Shown here: one piece after another, positions 1-7,759 of the stretch
Layout: each line of letters opens with the position of its first letter
How positions within the stretch are numbered: the stretch's first letter is position 1
Assembly: GCA_030827515.1 (NCBI GenBank)
Contig: JAUREI010000004.1
Span: forward strand, 1-57,671
Origin: Prosthecobacter sp.
GTDB lineage: Bacteria > Verrucomicrobiota > Verrucomicrobiia > Verrucomicrobiales > Verrucomicrobiaceae
Direction of reading: 5' to 3'
DNA length: 57,671 bases
The notes under the pieces: model-generated
What the model was told of the DNA's origin: nothing
The model's database searches: none
The model's input: only the letters and a program-made list of their open reading frames with translations
Position numbers and translations under genes: made by a program

Positions 1-115
1 GGACACCGACGTGCGGATCTACTTGTCCTGCAGTGATTCGGCCGTCGAGTCGTTTCGCCAGGCGGTCCACCGCGCGATGCTGCACATGCTGCCCGTGGAG
101 GGTTCGACGCACTGA
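1..115 (+). CDS. 3' end of small conserved hypothetical protein (partial)
   Basis: Codons in frame from base 2 to the TGA at 113-115 encode the last 37 residues of the protein that is complete at 57169-57363. The two copies are identical in this part. The gene is partial only because the circular genome was opened here. No function is recognised. Confidence 0.8.
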   Translation, partial: DTDVRIYLSCSDSAVESFRQAVHRAMLHMLPVEGSTH

Positions 116-127
116 AGCACAACCGTG

Positions 128-143
128 CCGGCCGGATTGCCGG
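128..143 (+). promoter_or_regulatory. 5'-UTR stem-loop upstream of the 163 gene
   Basis: The arms CCGGC (128-132) and GCCGG (139-143) enclose the loop CGGATT. A GGAG ribosome binding site follows at 153-156 and the GTG start at 163. Nearly the same hairpin lies before leftward genes starting at 6195 and 7861, with a weaker form before 7270. A shared translational control element or protein-binding RNA hairpin is inferred. Confidence 0.6.
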
Positions 144-162
144 TGTTCGTCTGGAGTCGATA

Positions 163-354
163 GTGAGTTTGCAACGAATCGAATACTTCCGCGACCTGCT
201 CGCGGACGCCTGCGCCGCCCTTGAAGAAACGGGCGTCGAGCCGCAGGACCACGCTCTCGTGCTGGCCGCTCTGATTGAGAGCGACGCGGCCAACGGAATC
301 CGCAAGGCGCTGCTGGACCTGACCGAGGCCACGCGCAAGGCGGGGCGCGCATGA
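163..354 (+). CDS. Small conserved hypothetical protein (63 aa)
   Basis: This acidic, probably helical protein starts at GTG, with GGAG seven bases upstream. Its stop overlaps the primase-helicase start as ATGA, so the two are probably translationally coupled. The second copy at 57411-57602 differs at eight bases, and only one changes the protein (Leu3 versus Ser3). Conservation of the protein over the DNA supports a real gene. No domain is recognised; a helper role in replication is only suggested by position. Confidence 0.75.
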   Translation: MSLQRIEYFRDLLADACAALEETGVEPQDHALVLAALIESDAANGIRKALLDLTEATRKAGRA

Positions 355-2831
355 CCCGGCGCTTCGGTGCGGATGGCCCCGAACTGCACCGGGGCGGGTG
401 GGACGTGGTCCCCGTCAAGCCGAAGCAGAAGCGTGTCGTCGAGCCTGGATGGCAGCACGGCTTTCCGATCGAGCGCATCGAGCGGTTCGCCCTGAACGGC
501 TACGCCGAGGGCAACATTGGCCTGCTGGCCGCGCGCTTCCCGGGCGTGGACATCGACGTGCGCGACGAGCAGTGCGCTGCGGCGATCGAGGCCTGCGCGC
601 TGCGCGTGCTCGGCCCTGCGCCCGTGCGGTTCGGCTCGCGCCCCAAGCGCCTGCTGATGTACGCCACCACGGCGCCATTCAGCAAGGTCAAGGTGTTCCT
701 GACCGGCCCCAACGGCCCGAAGGGCGACGACGGGAAGGACTACGCGGTCGAGATCCTCGGCGAGGGCCAGCAGTACGTGGTCTACGGCGAGCACCCTGAC
801 GGGTTTGAGTACGAGTGGGTCGGCGCCAGCGGGCCGGGCGACCTTGAGGTGTGGGACCTGACCTGGATCGACACCGCCGACGTGTCGCGGTTCGTGGCGG
901 ACCTGCCGTCGTGCCTGCCCGAAGGCTGGTCGGTGCGTAGCAGCAGCGCGGTGACCGCCTCGCCGGCCGCCACGATCGACCTGGGCGAGCTGGCGCTGGC
1001 GAACTACAAGCCGGCGCTCGACGGCTGGGACGCCGACCGCGTGCGCGCGGACATCGCGCCGCACCTGGACCTGGAGATGCCCTACGACGACTGGATCAGG
1101 GTCGGCCAGGCGCTGCATCACCAGTTCGGCGGCAGCGAGGAGGGCTTTGAGCTGTGGGACGAGATCTTCCAGGAGTCGAGCAAGTACGGCGGCCCCGAGT
1201 ACGGCCTGGCACGCTGGCGGTCGTTCAAGACCGTGCGCGCGGTGGGCAACGGCGGCGTCACGCTGGCCAGTCTGGTCAAGCAGACCAAGGCCGCCCGGCA
1301 GCAGGCCCAGCGCGACGAGCGCGACCAGCAGCTGGACAAGTTCAAGCGCCAGGTCGAGGCCTGCTCGGACGCGCGTGACCTGCAGGACCAGGTCGCAGCC
1401 CAGATCGCGAACACCGCGGGGCTGACCGACGTCGAGCGCGAGACCCTGGCCACCGCCATCCAGACCCGCGCCAAGGATCTCGGCGTGCGCCTGCCGATCG
1501 GCACGGTGCGCGGCTGGGTGCGCTCACGCTCAGGCGTTCAGCAGGCCGCGCCGATGCCCGAGTGGGCCGCGCCGTGGGTCTACATCACCGACGGCGACAA
1601 GTTCTTCCACACAGAGACCAAGCAGGAGACCACCAGCCAGGGCTTCCGCGCGCTGCACAACAGGTTCATGCCGCTCGACCCGCAGGGCAACCGCGAGCGG
1701 GCTGACCAGTGGGCGGTCGACATGTGGGGGATGCCTGTCGTGGCGCACAAGGCCTACATGCCTGGCGCAGACACGGTGTTCGAGATGTTCGGCCGCAAGT
1801 GGGTCAACCTGTACCGACCGGAATCGGTGCCCGCGGTGCCTGATCAGTACTCGGCCGACGACCTGGCCGCAATCGCCGCGGTCGAGCTGCACCTGCGCAC
1901 CTATCTGGCGGACCAGCGGGAGCGGGATCTGCTGGTCTCGTGGATCGCCTGGAACGTCCAACATCCGGGCAAGAAGATCCGCTGGTCGCCGTACATCCAC
2001 GGGGTGCCAGGCGACGGCAAGAGCTTCTTCAGCGAGCTCGTGGCTGCGGCGATGGGCGGGCAGAACGTGCGGTCGCTGAACGGCTCGACGCTAGAGAGCA
2101 ACTTCACGGACTGGGCCAGCGGGTACGCCTTGATCGCGATCGAGGAGATGAAGCAGCACGGCCACAACCGCTACGACGTGATGAACCGGCTGAAGCCCTT
2201 CATCACGAATTCGCAGGTCGAGATACACCCGAAAGGCAAGGCGTCCTACACGGCGCCCAACGTCTCGAACTACATCGTCTTCTCGAACTACCTGGACGGC
2301 GCTCCCGTGGATGCGTCGGACCGCCGGTACATGTTCCTGTCGTCCCAACTGACCACGGCCCAGGCCCAGCAGCTGACCCAAGACGGGTATTTCACGCGGC
2401 TCTTCGCGGCCGTCCACGAGCACCCGGGGGCGATGCGCAAGTGGCTGCTGGAGACGGAACTGCACCCGGAGTTTGACGCCGACGGGCGGGCCCCCGACAC
2501 GGACGTGAAGCGAACCGTCGTCGAGATGAGTAAGGGGGACCTGGAGCTGATCGCCGAGGACGTGATTGAGCGGGGCGCGGAGGGGGTGTCGCGGAACGTC
2601 CTGAGCTCGGCTCACCTGGTCCGCGCAATGATCTCAGCCGGCGCGGAGGCGCCTTCCACGACCCGCGTGAACACGCTGCTGAGCCGTCTCGGGTACAGGT
2701 TCGCGGCCCGGAAAAAGTGGAAAGGGGAGGCGTGCCGAGTGTGGGTCCAGCAGGGGGCGGTGATGAGTGATGCGGATGTTGTCACCGCGCTGAACGCGAC
2801 GGGTGACGGGTCGATGGACTTTCTGGAGTGA
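351..2831 (+). CDS. Primase-helicase (PrimPol-like, PriCT-2 and D5/DUF5906-type ATPase)
   Basis: The 826-residue protein probably primes and unwinds phage DNA. The N-terminal part has a PrimPol-like motif, GVDIDVRDE, near residues 64-72. A PriCT-2-like segment around residues 230-310 carries the WIRVGQALHHQF type of sequence. The C-terminal half is a superfamily 3 or D5-like ATPase with Walker A GVPGDGKS at 551-558 and a Walker B-like ALIAIEEM about 40 residues later. The start is set by the ATGA overlap with the preceding gene. The architecture resembles NrS-1 polymerase-type phage primase-helicases. Polymerase activity of the N-terminal domain cannot be judged from sequence alone. Confidence 0.88.
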   Translation: MTRRFGADGPELHRGGWDVVPVKPKQKRVVEPGWQHGFPIERIERFALNGYAEGNIGLLAARFPGVDIDVRDEQCAAAIEACALRVLGPAPVRFGSRPKRLLMYATTAPFSKVKVFLTGPNGPKGDDGKDYAVEILGEGQQYVVYGEHPDGFEYEWVGASGPGDLEVWDLTWIDTADVSRFVADLPSCLPEGWSVRSSSAVTASPAATIDLGELALANYKPALDGWDADRVRADIAPHLDLEMPYDDWIRVGQALHHQFGGSEEGFELWDEIFQESSKYGGPEYGLARWRSFKTVRAVGNGGVTLASLVKQTKAARQQAQRDERDQQLDKFKRQVEACSDARDLQDQVAAQIANTAGLTDVERETLATAIQTRAKDLGVRLPIGTVRGWVRSRSGVQQAAPMPEWAAPWVYITDGDKFFHTETKQETTSQGFRALHNRFMPLDPQGNRERADQWAVDMWGMPVVAHKAYMPGADTVFEMFGRKWVNLYRPESVPAVPDQYSADDLAAIAAVELHLRTYLADQRERDLLVSWIAWNVQHPGKKIRWSPYIHGVPGDGKSFFSELVAAAMGGQNVRSLNGSTLESNFTDWASGYALIAIEEMKQHGHNRYDVMNRLKPFITNSQVEIHPKGKASYTAPNVSNYIVFSNYLDGAPVDASDRRYMFLSSQLTTAQAQQLTQDGYFTRLFAAVHEHPGAMRKWLLETELHPEFDADGRAPDTDVKRTVVEMSKGDLELIAEDVIERGAEGVSRNVLSSAHLVRAMISAGAEAPSTTRVNTLLSRLGYRFAARKKWKGEACRVWVQQGAVMSDADVVTALNATGDGSMDFLE

Positions 2832-3050
2832 CGGGTGATGGACCAGGGGCAGTTGTCACCGAGCTCGTCACCTTGCTTGTCACCGCCTGTTTTCTCTCTA
2901 GTGATTAGGTGATGAGTGACAAGGTGACAAGTGTATGGGTCGCGCACACACGCAAGAGATGTGTGTTTTGGGTGCAGAGCGCCAAAAACATATACCCCGC
3001 ATATGTGAGATCCAAAACAGTGCTCGTCACGTCACCTTGTCACCGAGCTG
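2781..3050. repeat. GTCACC/GGTGAC iteron-like cluster (candidate origin or operator)
   Basis: GTCACC lies at 2781, 2855, 2867, 2879, 3031 and 3039. The copies at 2855, 2867 and 2879 are exactly 12 bp apart. GGTGAC lies at 2923, with related GTGAC/GTCAC at 2916 and 3026. GTCACCGAGCT occurs at 2855-2865 and again at 3039-3049. CAAGGTGAC (2920-2928) is the reverse complement of GTCACCTTG at 2867 and 3031. The gene-free part, 2832-3059, is AT-richer and lies between primase-helicase and nuclease genes. Use as an origin or regulator binding array is inferred. Confidence 0.6.
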
Positions 3051-3059
3051 GAGCGGGCA

Positions 3060-3326
3060 ATGCTTGAGAGAAAGATTGAGCAGCGGCTGATCGAGCAGGC
3101 GCGGAAGGCCGGCGGCGTGGCGATCAAGTGGGTGGCGCCAGCGATGAGCGGGGTGCCGGACCGGATCGTCTTCCTGCCGGGCGGGAGGGTGATGTTCGTG
3201 GAACTCAAGGCGCCTGGTCGGCGCCCGACCGCGTTGCAGTCTCGGATTCACGAGATGCTGACGAGGCTGGGGGCTGACGTCAGGGTGCTGGACAGTCTGG
3301 AGGCGGTCGATGCTCTATTCGCCTAG
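3060..3326 (+). CDS. VRR-NUC domain nuclease
   Basis: This 88-residue protein is a minimal VRR-NUC (PD-(D/E)XK superfamily) nuclease. Visible elements are GVPDR with Asp34, FVELKAPG with Glu48 and Lys50, and a following Gln in ALQSR. Stand-alone VRR-NUC proteins are often linked to branched-DNA or Holliday-junction cleavage. The gene overlaps the downstream helicase gene by 17 bases, so the pair may act in recombination, replication restart or pre-packaging DNA processing. Confidence 0.87.
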   Translation: MLERKIEQRLIEQARKAGGVAIKWVAPAMSGVPDRIVFLPGGRVMFVELKAPGRRPTALQSRIHEMLTRLGADVRVLDSLEAVDALFA

Positions 3327-4641
3327 ACCGTACCAGGCCCGCGCGCTGGAGCGGCTGCTAGACAACGACTACCAGCTGCTGGCGCTGCGGATGGGGGCGG
3401 GCAAGACCGCGATCGTGCTGACCGCGATCGAGCAGTGGATGCACGATCGGTTCGAGGTGCGCAAGACCCTGGTCGTGGCGCCGAAGCGGGTGGCCGAGCT
3501 GGTCTGGGCGCAGGAGGTCCTGAAATGGGACCACCTCGCCGAGCTGCGAGTCGTCAGGGTCTTGGGCTCGGCGAGGGAGCGGCAGGCGGCTTTGAGCGAG
3601 TCGGCCGACGTGTACGTGATCAACCGCGAGAACTTCGTTTGGCTGACTGAGCAATACCCGGGCGCGACGTGGCCATTCGACTGCGTGGTGATCGACGAGA
3701 ACCGCGGCTTCAAGGACCGCGCCAGCCAAAGCTGGAAGGCGCTGAAGAAGGCGCGACCGTATATACAACGTCTCTACATCCTGAGCGGCACTCCGGCGCC
3801 GAACAGCCTGCTGGAGCTCTGGCCACAGATCAGCATCCTGGACCGCGGGCAACGGCTGGGCACCGGCATCACCAAGTATCGGGACCGCTGGTTCGAGCCG
3901 GACAAGAGGAACGGCCTGATCGTGTACAGCTGGCGCCTGAAGGCGGGCGCCGCGCAGGAGATCCACGCGGCGGTCCAAGACGTGATGTTCACGGTCGAGG
4001 GCGAGCTGCAGCTGCCGGAGCGGATCGACAACGTCGTGCCGGTGAGCTTCGACATGGACCGCTACCGCGACCTAGAGCGCAACCTGGTGTCCGGCAACGT
4101 GACCGCGGTCAACGCGGCGGTGCTGGCCGGCAAGTTGGCGCAGCTGGCCAACGGCGCGGTGTACGACGACACCGGGGCGGTCGAGCTGGTCCATGACGCG
4201 AAGCTGGACGCGCTGGGCGAGATTGTCGACCAAGGCGAGCCGGTGCTGTGCCTGATCACGTACCGGCATGACCTGGCCAGGATCAAGGCGCGCTTCCCAG
4301 AGGCGCGGCAGTTCGACGGCGAGCCGGCGCTGCGGGACTGGCAGGCCGGCAAGGTGCCGTTGCTGGTCATGCACCCGGCGAGCGGCGGGCACGGGGTCGA
4401 CGGGTTGCAGTTGGGCGGCAGCGTGGCGGTTTGGTTCGGGCTGCCGTTCAGCCTAGACCTGTACGAGCAGGCCAACGCCCGCCTGCACCGCCCCGGGCAG
4501 ACCTCGGGCGTGGTGGTCCACCACCTGGTGGCGCAGGGGACGATCGACGAACGGATCATGGCCGTGCTGGCGGCCAAGGGGGACCTGCAGCAGGCGCTGC
4601 TGGACGCGGTCATGGACGCAAGGGAAAGGGCATGGGCATGA
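3310..4641 (+). CDS. SNF2-type DEAD-like helicase/ATPase
   Basis: This 443-residue superfamily 2 ATPase is shorter than chromatin remodellers and typical of phage SNF2-type helicases. Motif I is RMGAGKT around residues 27-33. Motif II is VIDENRGFKD with Asp129-Glu130, the form common in phage members. Motif III is LSGTPAPN near residue 158, and motif VI is ARLHRPGQ near residues 390-397. The start lies inside the VRR-NUC gene and the stop overlaps the next start as ATGA. It probably translocates on dsDNA in replication or recombination. Confidence 0.9.
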   Translation: MLYSPRPYQARALERLLDNDYQLLALRMGAGKTAIVLTAIEQWMHDRFEVRKTLVVAPKRVAELVWAQEVLKWDHLAELRVVRVLGSARERQAALSESADVYVINRENFVWLTEQYPGATWPFDCVVIDENRGFKDRASQSWKALKKARPYIQRLYILSGTPAPNSLLELWPQISILDRGQRLGTGITKYRDRWFEPDKRNGLIVYSWRLKAGAAQEIHAAVQDVMFTVEGELQLPERIDNVVPVSFDMDRYRDLERNLVSGNVTAVNAAVLAGKLAQLANGAVYDDTGAVELVHDAKLDALGEIVDQGEPVLCLITYRHDLARIKARFPEARQFDGEPALRDWQAGKVPLLVMHPASGGHGVDGLQLGGSVAVWFGLPFSLDLYEQANARLHRPGQTSGVVVHHLVAQGTIDERIMAVLAAKGDLQQALLDAVMDARERAWA

Positions 4642-5102
4642 CGTCACGGGAGCGGATCGGGACGGCGCAGCACACGGACGACCTGGGCGAGGTCGGCCTG
4701 GAGGAGATCGGCGACGTCGACATCGTCCGGGCGTGCGGTTGGGCCGGGCAGAAGAACCCGCTGGGCCTGAGCATCTGGCGCTGGCGCTACGGCGGCGATC
4801 AGCGCGAGCTGCCGCGAGTCGCGTGGGGGCTGATCGGCCGCGGGCACGACCCCGAGGTGGTGGCCAGGGTTCTGGCGCATCTGATCGACGACGTGTGCAG
4901 GCCGTGCGAGGGGAGGGGCTACGAGACGGTCGCCGGCACGCCGATGCTGAGCGACACGATCTGCCTGCACTGCCAGGGCACCGGGCGGGCGCCGCTGGCA
5001 GGCGAGCGAGAGAAGGAAGTGATGGAGACGATCGCCCGGCTGGAGCGGGAGATCGCCGGCGCGATCATGCGCCGGCTGGCGCGCGAGATCGGCGAGCTTT
5101 GA
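4638..5102 (+). CDS. DnaJ-type zinc-finger protein, possibly antitermination Q-like
   Basis: This 154-residue protein carries two CxxCxGxG-type elements, CRPCEGRGYE and CLHCQGTGRA, separated by about 20 residues. They can form one DnaJ-like zinc site. The start at 4638 is chosen because it forms an ATGA overlap with the helicase stop, although the frame stays open upstream. Some lambdoid Q antiterminators have a similar zinc finger, and the gene ends the rightward early operon. Antitermination is a hypothesis only. The 3' end overlaps the convergent gene by 38 bases. Confidence 0.7.
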   Translation: MTSRERIGTAQHTDDLGEVGLEEIGDVDIVRACGWAGQKNPLGLSIWRWRYGGDQRELPRVAWGLIGRGHDPEVVARVLAHLIDDVCRPCEGRGYETVAGTPMLSDTICLHCQGTGRAPLAGEREKEVMETIARLEREIAGAIMRRLAREIGEL

Positions 5103-5418
5103 GGGCGCGGTAGACGGCCTGGGACTTGACCCCGGCCTGTTTGGCGGCCGCGTAGGGCGTCAGCCCGTCCCGGAGTACCAGGAGCACCGCCTCGGCCGTT
5201 CGAGAGCGCTTGGCGCGTTCTGGGCGGGCCCAAAAGGCCACCGTGTCGGCGGGCAGAGTAGCCGGGACGGCCTCGAAGCGCTGCACCGTGCGCCGACCGT
5301 CCGTTTCGACCGCCACCAAGCAGGCAACGGCCGGGTCGGCAGCAGCGTCGGCCAGCCGGTGTCGCATGGACTCCGACCAGCCGAGCGCGAGGAAAGTTTC
5401 GAGCGGGACTTGGTGCAT
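5065..5418 (-). CDS. Helix-turn-helix protein (117 aa)
   Basis: The C-terminal region contains a likely helix-turn-helix, GLTPYAAAKQAGVKSQAVYR, of the type seen in small phage regulators and resolvase DNA-binding domains. The N-terminal 80 residues are not recognised. The ATG at 5418 is preferred because it forms a TGATG overlap with a 31-codon upstream gene; longer starts in the same frame would overlap better-supported small genes. It is the last gene of the leftward accessory operon and overlaps the convergent zinc-finger gene. DNA binding is inferred. Confidence 0.65.
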   Translation of the reverse strand: MHQVPLETFLALGWSESMRHRLADAAADPAVACLVAVETDGRRTVQRFEAVPATLPADTVAFWARPERAKRSRTAEAVLLVLRDGLTPYAAAKQAGVKSQAVYRALKARRSRAPAGA

Positions 5419-5513
5419 CACCAGCCGCCCGTGCGGTAGACGTAGATCAGGAGCAGCGCGGCGCAGCCGCAGGCCATCGTGAAGTAGGCGATCAGGTAGT
5501 CGAGCCAGCTCAT
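5418..5513 (-). CDS. Very small membrane protein (31 aa)
   Basis: An ATG at 5513 with AGGAG about nine bases upstream opens a 31-residue frame. The peptide begins MSWLDYLIAYF and continues with a hydrophobic stretch, ALLLIYVY, before an RTGGW tail. One membrane helix is expected. Its TGA overlaps the ATG of the helix-turn-helix gene, which supports translation of both. Function is unknown. Confidence 0.6.
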   Translation of the reverse strand: MSWLDYLIAYFTMACGCAALLLIYVYRTGGW

Positions 5514-5522
5514 GGGGGTCTC

Positions 5523-5672
5523 CTAGAACAACGCCGGACCAAGTTTGGTCGCGGCATGGTACTTCGAGGGGCGCGGCGCGGGCACCGTGCCGAAGGGCCA
5601 GCCAGCCGGCGCGTCGGGCTTCCGGCGGCCGGTGGCGGGGTCGGTGTAGCTGCGGGCAGGGGCGGGCTGCAT
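5523..5672 (-). CDS. Small proline-rich hypothetical protein (49 aa)
   Basis: The frame from ATG 5672 to TAG 5523 encodes a 49-residue protein rich in Pro, Ala and Lys/Arg. A GGAGG ribosome binding site lies in the junction module GGAGGCCTGACCATG, also used by the preceding gene. The upstream gene's TGA sits inside that module, so the genes are coupled. No function is recognised. Confidence 0.6.
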   Translation of the reverse strand: MQPAPARSYTDPATGRRKPDAPAGWPFGTVPAPRPSKYHAATKLGPALF

Positions 5673-5674
5673 GG

Positions 5675-5968
5675 TCAGGCCTCCGGGAAAGCCGGGGTGG
5701 CATGCACCAGGTGGTTGATCCGGTCGTAGAGCCGGACGTAGGCTCTGGTGCGTTCGGTGCCAGACGGTAGGGCCATGAGCTCGGCGAGCTCCGCAGCCGC
5801 GGTCGTGCGGTCGGCCCGCACGTTCTCGTAGTAGCGCGGGAAGCCGGCGCGGGCGACTCCAGGGATACGGGGCGCGACGTGCTGCCGAGCTTCAGCGGCG
5901 CGGCGGCGGTAGGACTGGCGGATCTGGGCCGGCGTGACCGCGGCCAGGGCGGGGCTGATGTAGGGCAT
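5675..5968 (-). CDS. Hypothetical phage protein (97 aa)
   Basis: A 97-residue, mostly helical protein begins MPYISPALAAVTP. The start at 5968 follows the perfect module GGAGGCCTGACCATG and the upstream gene's stop lies in the same module, so the longer frame upstream is rejected. Several Arg/Tyr pairs suggest a basic face, but no domain is recognised. Confidence 0.65.
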   Translation of the reverse strand: MPYISPALAAVTPAQIRQSYRRRAAEARQHVAPRIPGVARAGFPRYYENVRADRTTAAAELAELMALPSGTERTRAYVRLYDRINHLVHATPAFPEA

Positions 5969-5970
5969 GG

Positions 5971-6195
5971 TCAGGCCTCCCCGGTGGCGCGGGCGATGGC
6001 TTCGCGAGCGTCGATGACGTGGTCGGCGTCCTCGAAGCCTTCTGCGTACTTGAGCATCTCCTGCAGGGCCGCCACCAGTTCGCGGCAGTTCGCCTCCGCG
6101 ATGTCGCGCTGACGCGCGGCCAGCTGGAATTGCTCGCGCAGGTCGTGGATCGCGCGGTCTTTGGTGCCCCGGCGGGGGGTGTCTTTGGTGTTCAT
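5971..6195 (-). CDS. Small helical hypothetical protein (74 aa)
   Basis: This protein is mostly heptad-like helix, as in DLREQFQLAARQRDIAEA, and ends in acidic residues. It is preceded by the variant module GGAGACCTGACCATG and by the conserved stem-loop at 6217-6231. It begins a run of small coupled genes. A regulatory coiled-coil protein is possible, but function is unknown. Confidence 0.65.
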   Translation of the reverse strand: MNTKDTPRRGTKDRAIHDLREQFQLAARQRDIAEANCRELVAALQEMLKYAEGFEDADHVIDAREAIARATGEA

Positions 6196-6216
6196 GGTCA
6201 GGTCTCCAGGTCAGGT

Positions 6217-6231
6217 CCGGCATCCGGCCGG
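6217..6231 (-). promoter_or_regulatory. 5'-UTR stem-loop upstream of the 6195 gene
   Basis: On the minus strand CCGGC-CGGAT-GCCGG forms a 5-bp stem with a 5-base loop. A TGGAG ribosome binding site and the ATG follow. It is base-for-base the same hairpin as at 7881-7895 and one base from the plus-strand copy at 128-143. This recurrence argues against chance GC palindromes. Confidence 0.6.
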
Positions 6232-6257
6232 GTCGGTTCGTGCTGAGCGCACTGGTA

Positions 6258-6280
6258 GGGGCCCGGACGGGCCAGGCCCC
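6258..6280 (-). terminator. Hairpin after the 7270-6293 gene
   Basis: The sequence GGGGCCcGG (6258-6266) pairs with CCaGGCCCC (6272-6280), leaving one mismatch and a short loop. It lies just past the stop of the DUF932-like gene. No U-tract follows, so it may stabilise the mRNA 3' end or act only as a weak terminator. Confidence 0.4.
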
Positions 6281-6292
6281 TCACCGCTGAGC

Positions 6293-7270
6293 TCAGGCAG
6301 CCAGGGCGATCAGCTGGTCCCAAGCGCGCTGCTTGAGGGCCGCACCGCCGCCCCACTGCGAGGCGATGAAGCGGTTCTCGTCGCTGCGAGCGCGGACGTG
6401 GTGGTCGGCGTATTCAGTCACGGCCTGCAGCACGCCGTTGGCGGTGCCGAACACGCCGTCGAGCTGCGAGCCCATGCCGGCGCCGTTGAACAGCGACATC
6501 ACCTTCGCGAACCCGGCGGTCTCGCGGGCCTTGTCGCGCTGCAGCTCGCCGGTGCCGGTGGCGAACAGGCCGGCGACGATGTCCGCGGCTTCGGTCTCGT
6601 GCAGCTGGACGTCCGCGAGGCGGACCAGATTGTGGCGGAACGCAGCCCAGGCGGCTTCGTTGAGGCCCATCGATTCCTTGACCGCCCGGGCGTCGAACAC
6701 CGAGCGGTGCGAGACCTTCAGGGCCGGCTTGGCGTCGGCCCGGGCGAACTGCAGCGTGTTCTTGCAGACGACGCGGATCGACGTCAGCCGGGCCTCAGTG
6801 GCGAGCGAGCCGTCGGCGCTGGTCGACAGCAGCAGGTAGCCGCCGATCTTGTCGTTGATCGACGTCGGCGCGGCTTCACCGATCTTCGCGGTGGCCCAGA
6901 ACCGTTTGCCGCCCTGGATCGTGCCCGCGGCGCTGAGCTCCAGGCCGCCGGCGCGGGCGACGTCGCGGAAGAACTCGATGACCTGGGCCGGCTGCACGAC
7001 TTGGTACTTGTTTGACACGATGCCGAGCGGGGACTTGTCGTCGCTGCGATACAGGACGTGCTGGTCCTCGATCGTGCGGAAGTTGGTTTCGTTGCCGTAG
7101 CGAACGCGGCTGCGGCCGATGTTCCAATCCATGCCAGCGGCGACGCGCCACTGGTCGATCGAGGCGCCGTCTTCCATCGGTTGGCCGAGGCCGTGCCAGG
7201 GCAGGCCGTCGGACTTCAGGTAGGCGAATTCGACGGTGCCGTCGGCGCGTTGGGTGAGTTCGTGTGACAT
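6293..7270 (-). CDS. DUF932 / phage-plasmid-like protein (TIGR03299 type)
   Basis: This 325-residue protein resembles DUF932 proteins of phages and plasmids. Typical parts are LPWHGLGQPM near the N-terminus, SNKYQVVQPAQVIEFF, GGKRFWATAKIG and RVVCKNTLQFA. ATG 7270 is chosen over an upstream frame start because GGAG lies eight bases before it. The molecular role of the family is not established; presence on mobile elements suggests DNA metabolism or host-takeover functions. A degenerate form of the shared leader hairpin precedes it. Confidence 0.82.
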   Translation of the reverse strand: MSHELTQRADGTVEFAYLKSDGLPWHGLGQPMEDGASIDQWRVAAGMDWNIGRSRVRYGNETNFRTIEDQHVLYRSDDKSPLGIVSNKYQVVQPAQVIEFFRDVARAGGLELSAAGTIQGGKRFWATAKIGEAAPTSINDKIGGYLLLSTSADGSLATEARLTSIRVVCKNTLQFARADAKPALKVSHRSVFDARAVKESMGLNEAAWAAFRHNLVRLADVQLHETEAADIVAGLFATGTGELQRDKARETAGFAKVMSLFNGAGMGSQLDGVFGTANGVLQAVTEYADHHVRARSDENRFIASQWGGGAALKQRAWDQLIALAA

Positions 7271-7293
7271 GTGAAGCTCCGTTTTTGAGAACA

Positions 7294-7307
7294 CCGGAAA
7301 CCGCCGG
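7294..7307 (-). promoter_or_regulatory. Degenerate 5'-UTR stem-loop upstream of the DUF932-like gene
   Basis: Only a 4-bp CCGG/CCGG stem remains here, but the flanking minus-strand sequence ACCGAGCCGGC is shared exactly with the copy near 7891-7902. The GGAG and ATG follow in the same order as in the better copies. It probably derives from the same leader. Confidence 0.4.
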
Positions 7308-7328
7308 CTCGGTAGGTGAATCATGGGG

Positions 7329-7365
7329 GTGCAACACCCCCGTTGTATACTAGGGGAAACCCTAA
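7329..7365 (-). promoter_or_regulatory. Composite palindrome, copy A (operator candidate)
   Basis: On the plus strand this reads GTGCAAC-N6-GTTGTAT, one base, then CTAGGGGAAACCCTAA. It aligns without gaps to 7916-7952 with 29 of 37 identical bases, and the mismatches are concentrated in the spacer. A second inverted repeat, GGGGGTG-CAA-CACCCCC (7325-7341), overlaps it. It lies upstream of the DUF932-like gene and next to the end of the preceding gene, fitting a regulator-binding site for leftward transcription. Confidence 0.6.
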
Positions 7366-7366
7366 G

Positions 7367-7747
7367 TCAGGCTTCCGGGCGGCGCCAGACCGTCACGGCC
7401 CACTCGCCGACCCAGGGGTCATAGGCGCCGTCGGCGTAGTCGCGCGGGGTGTCGGCGTAGTTGATGCCACCCTGGATCACCAGCGTGTCGGCGCGGTCGC
7501 TGAACCTAGCCTCGTCGATCGCGGCGACCAAGCCTTTCAGCGTGCCGTCCCAGCTCCAGCACTCGGCCTCGCCGCCGACGAGGTCGCCGTCGCGCAGGGA
7601 GACGAAGCTGCGACCGCGGCTGATGTACGTGCCGCGACCGATCTCACGCTTGGCCCAGGTCAGCGCATCCTGGTGCGCGCCGCTGCAGGCGGCTTTGACG
7701 TCGGCGAGCGAGTTGTAGAGGCTGCCGTTCGGGAAGGTCTTGTTCAT
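7367..7747 (-). CDS. Hypothetical phage protein (126 aa)
   Basis: The protein begins MNKTFPNGSLYNSLADVK and has an aromatic, acidic C-terminal half. A GAGGAG ribosome binding site lies about nine bases before ATG 7747. No family is recognised. It follows a 33-codon membrane-protein gene, and its stop abuts the composite operator of the next gene, so it is probably the end of a two-gene unit from the promoter region above 7861. Confidence 0.7.
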   Translation of the reverse strand: MNKTFPNGSLYNSLADVKAACSGAHQDALTWAKREIGRGTYISRGRSFVSLRDGDLVGGEAECWSWDGTLKGLVAAIDEARFSDRADTLVIQGGINYADTPRDYADGAYDPWVGEWAVTVWRRPEA

Positions 7748-7759
7748 GGCGTCGTCTCC

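Larger units (their letters stand above)
1..423. repeat. Left copy of imperfect 423-bp terminal repeat
   Basis: Bases 1-423 match 57249-57671 without gaps. I count nine substitutions, at 120, 170, 180, 222, 228, 231, 255, 300 and 324. The repeat holds the end of a 64-aa gene, all of a 63-aa gene and the start of the primase-helicase gene. It most likely marks a circular or circularly permuted genome cut at an arbitrary point. The mismatches mean the two ends came from different haplotypes or are truly diverged copies. Confidence 0.93.

Noticed and set aside
4431..4637. Upstream extension of the zinc-finger gene
   Set aside because: It lies within conserved helicase motifs, and the ATGA overlap at 4638 gives a better start.
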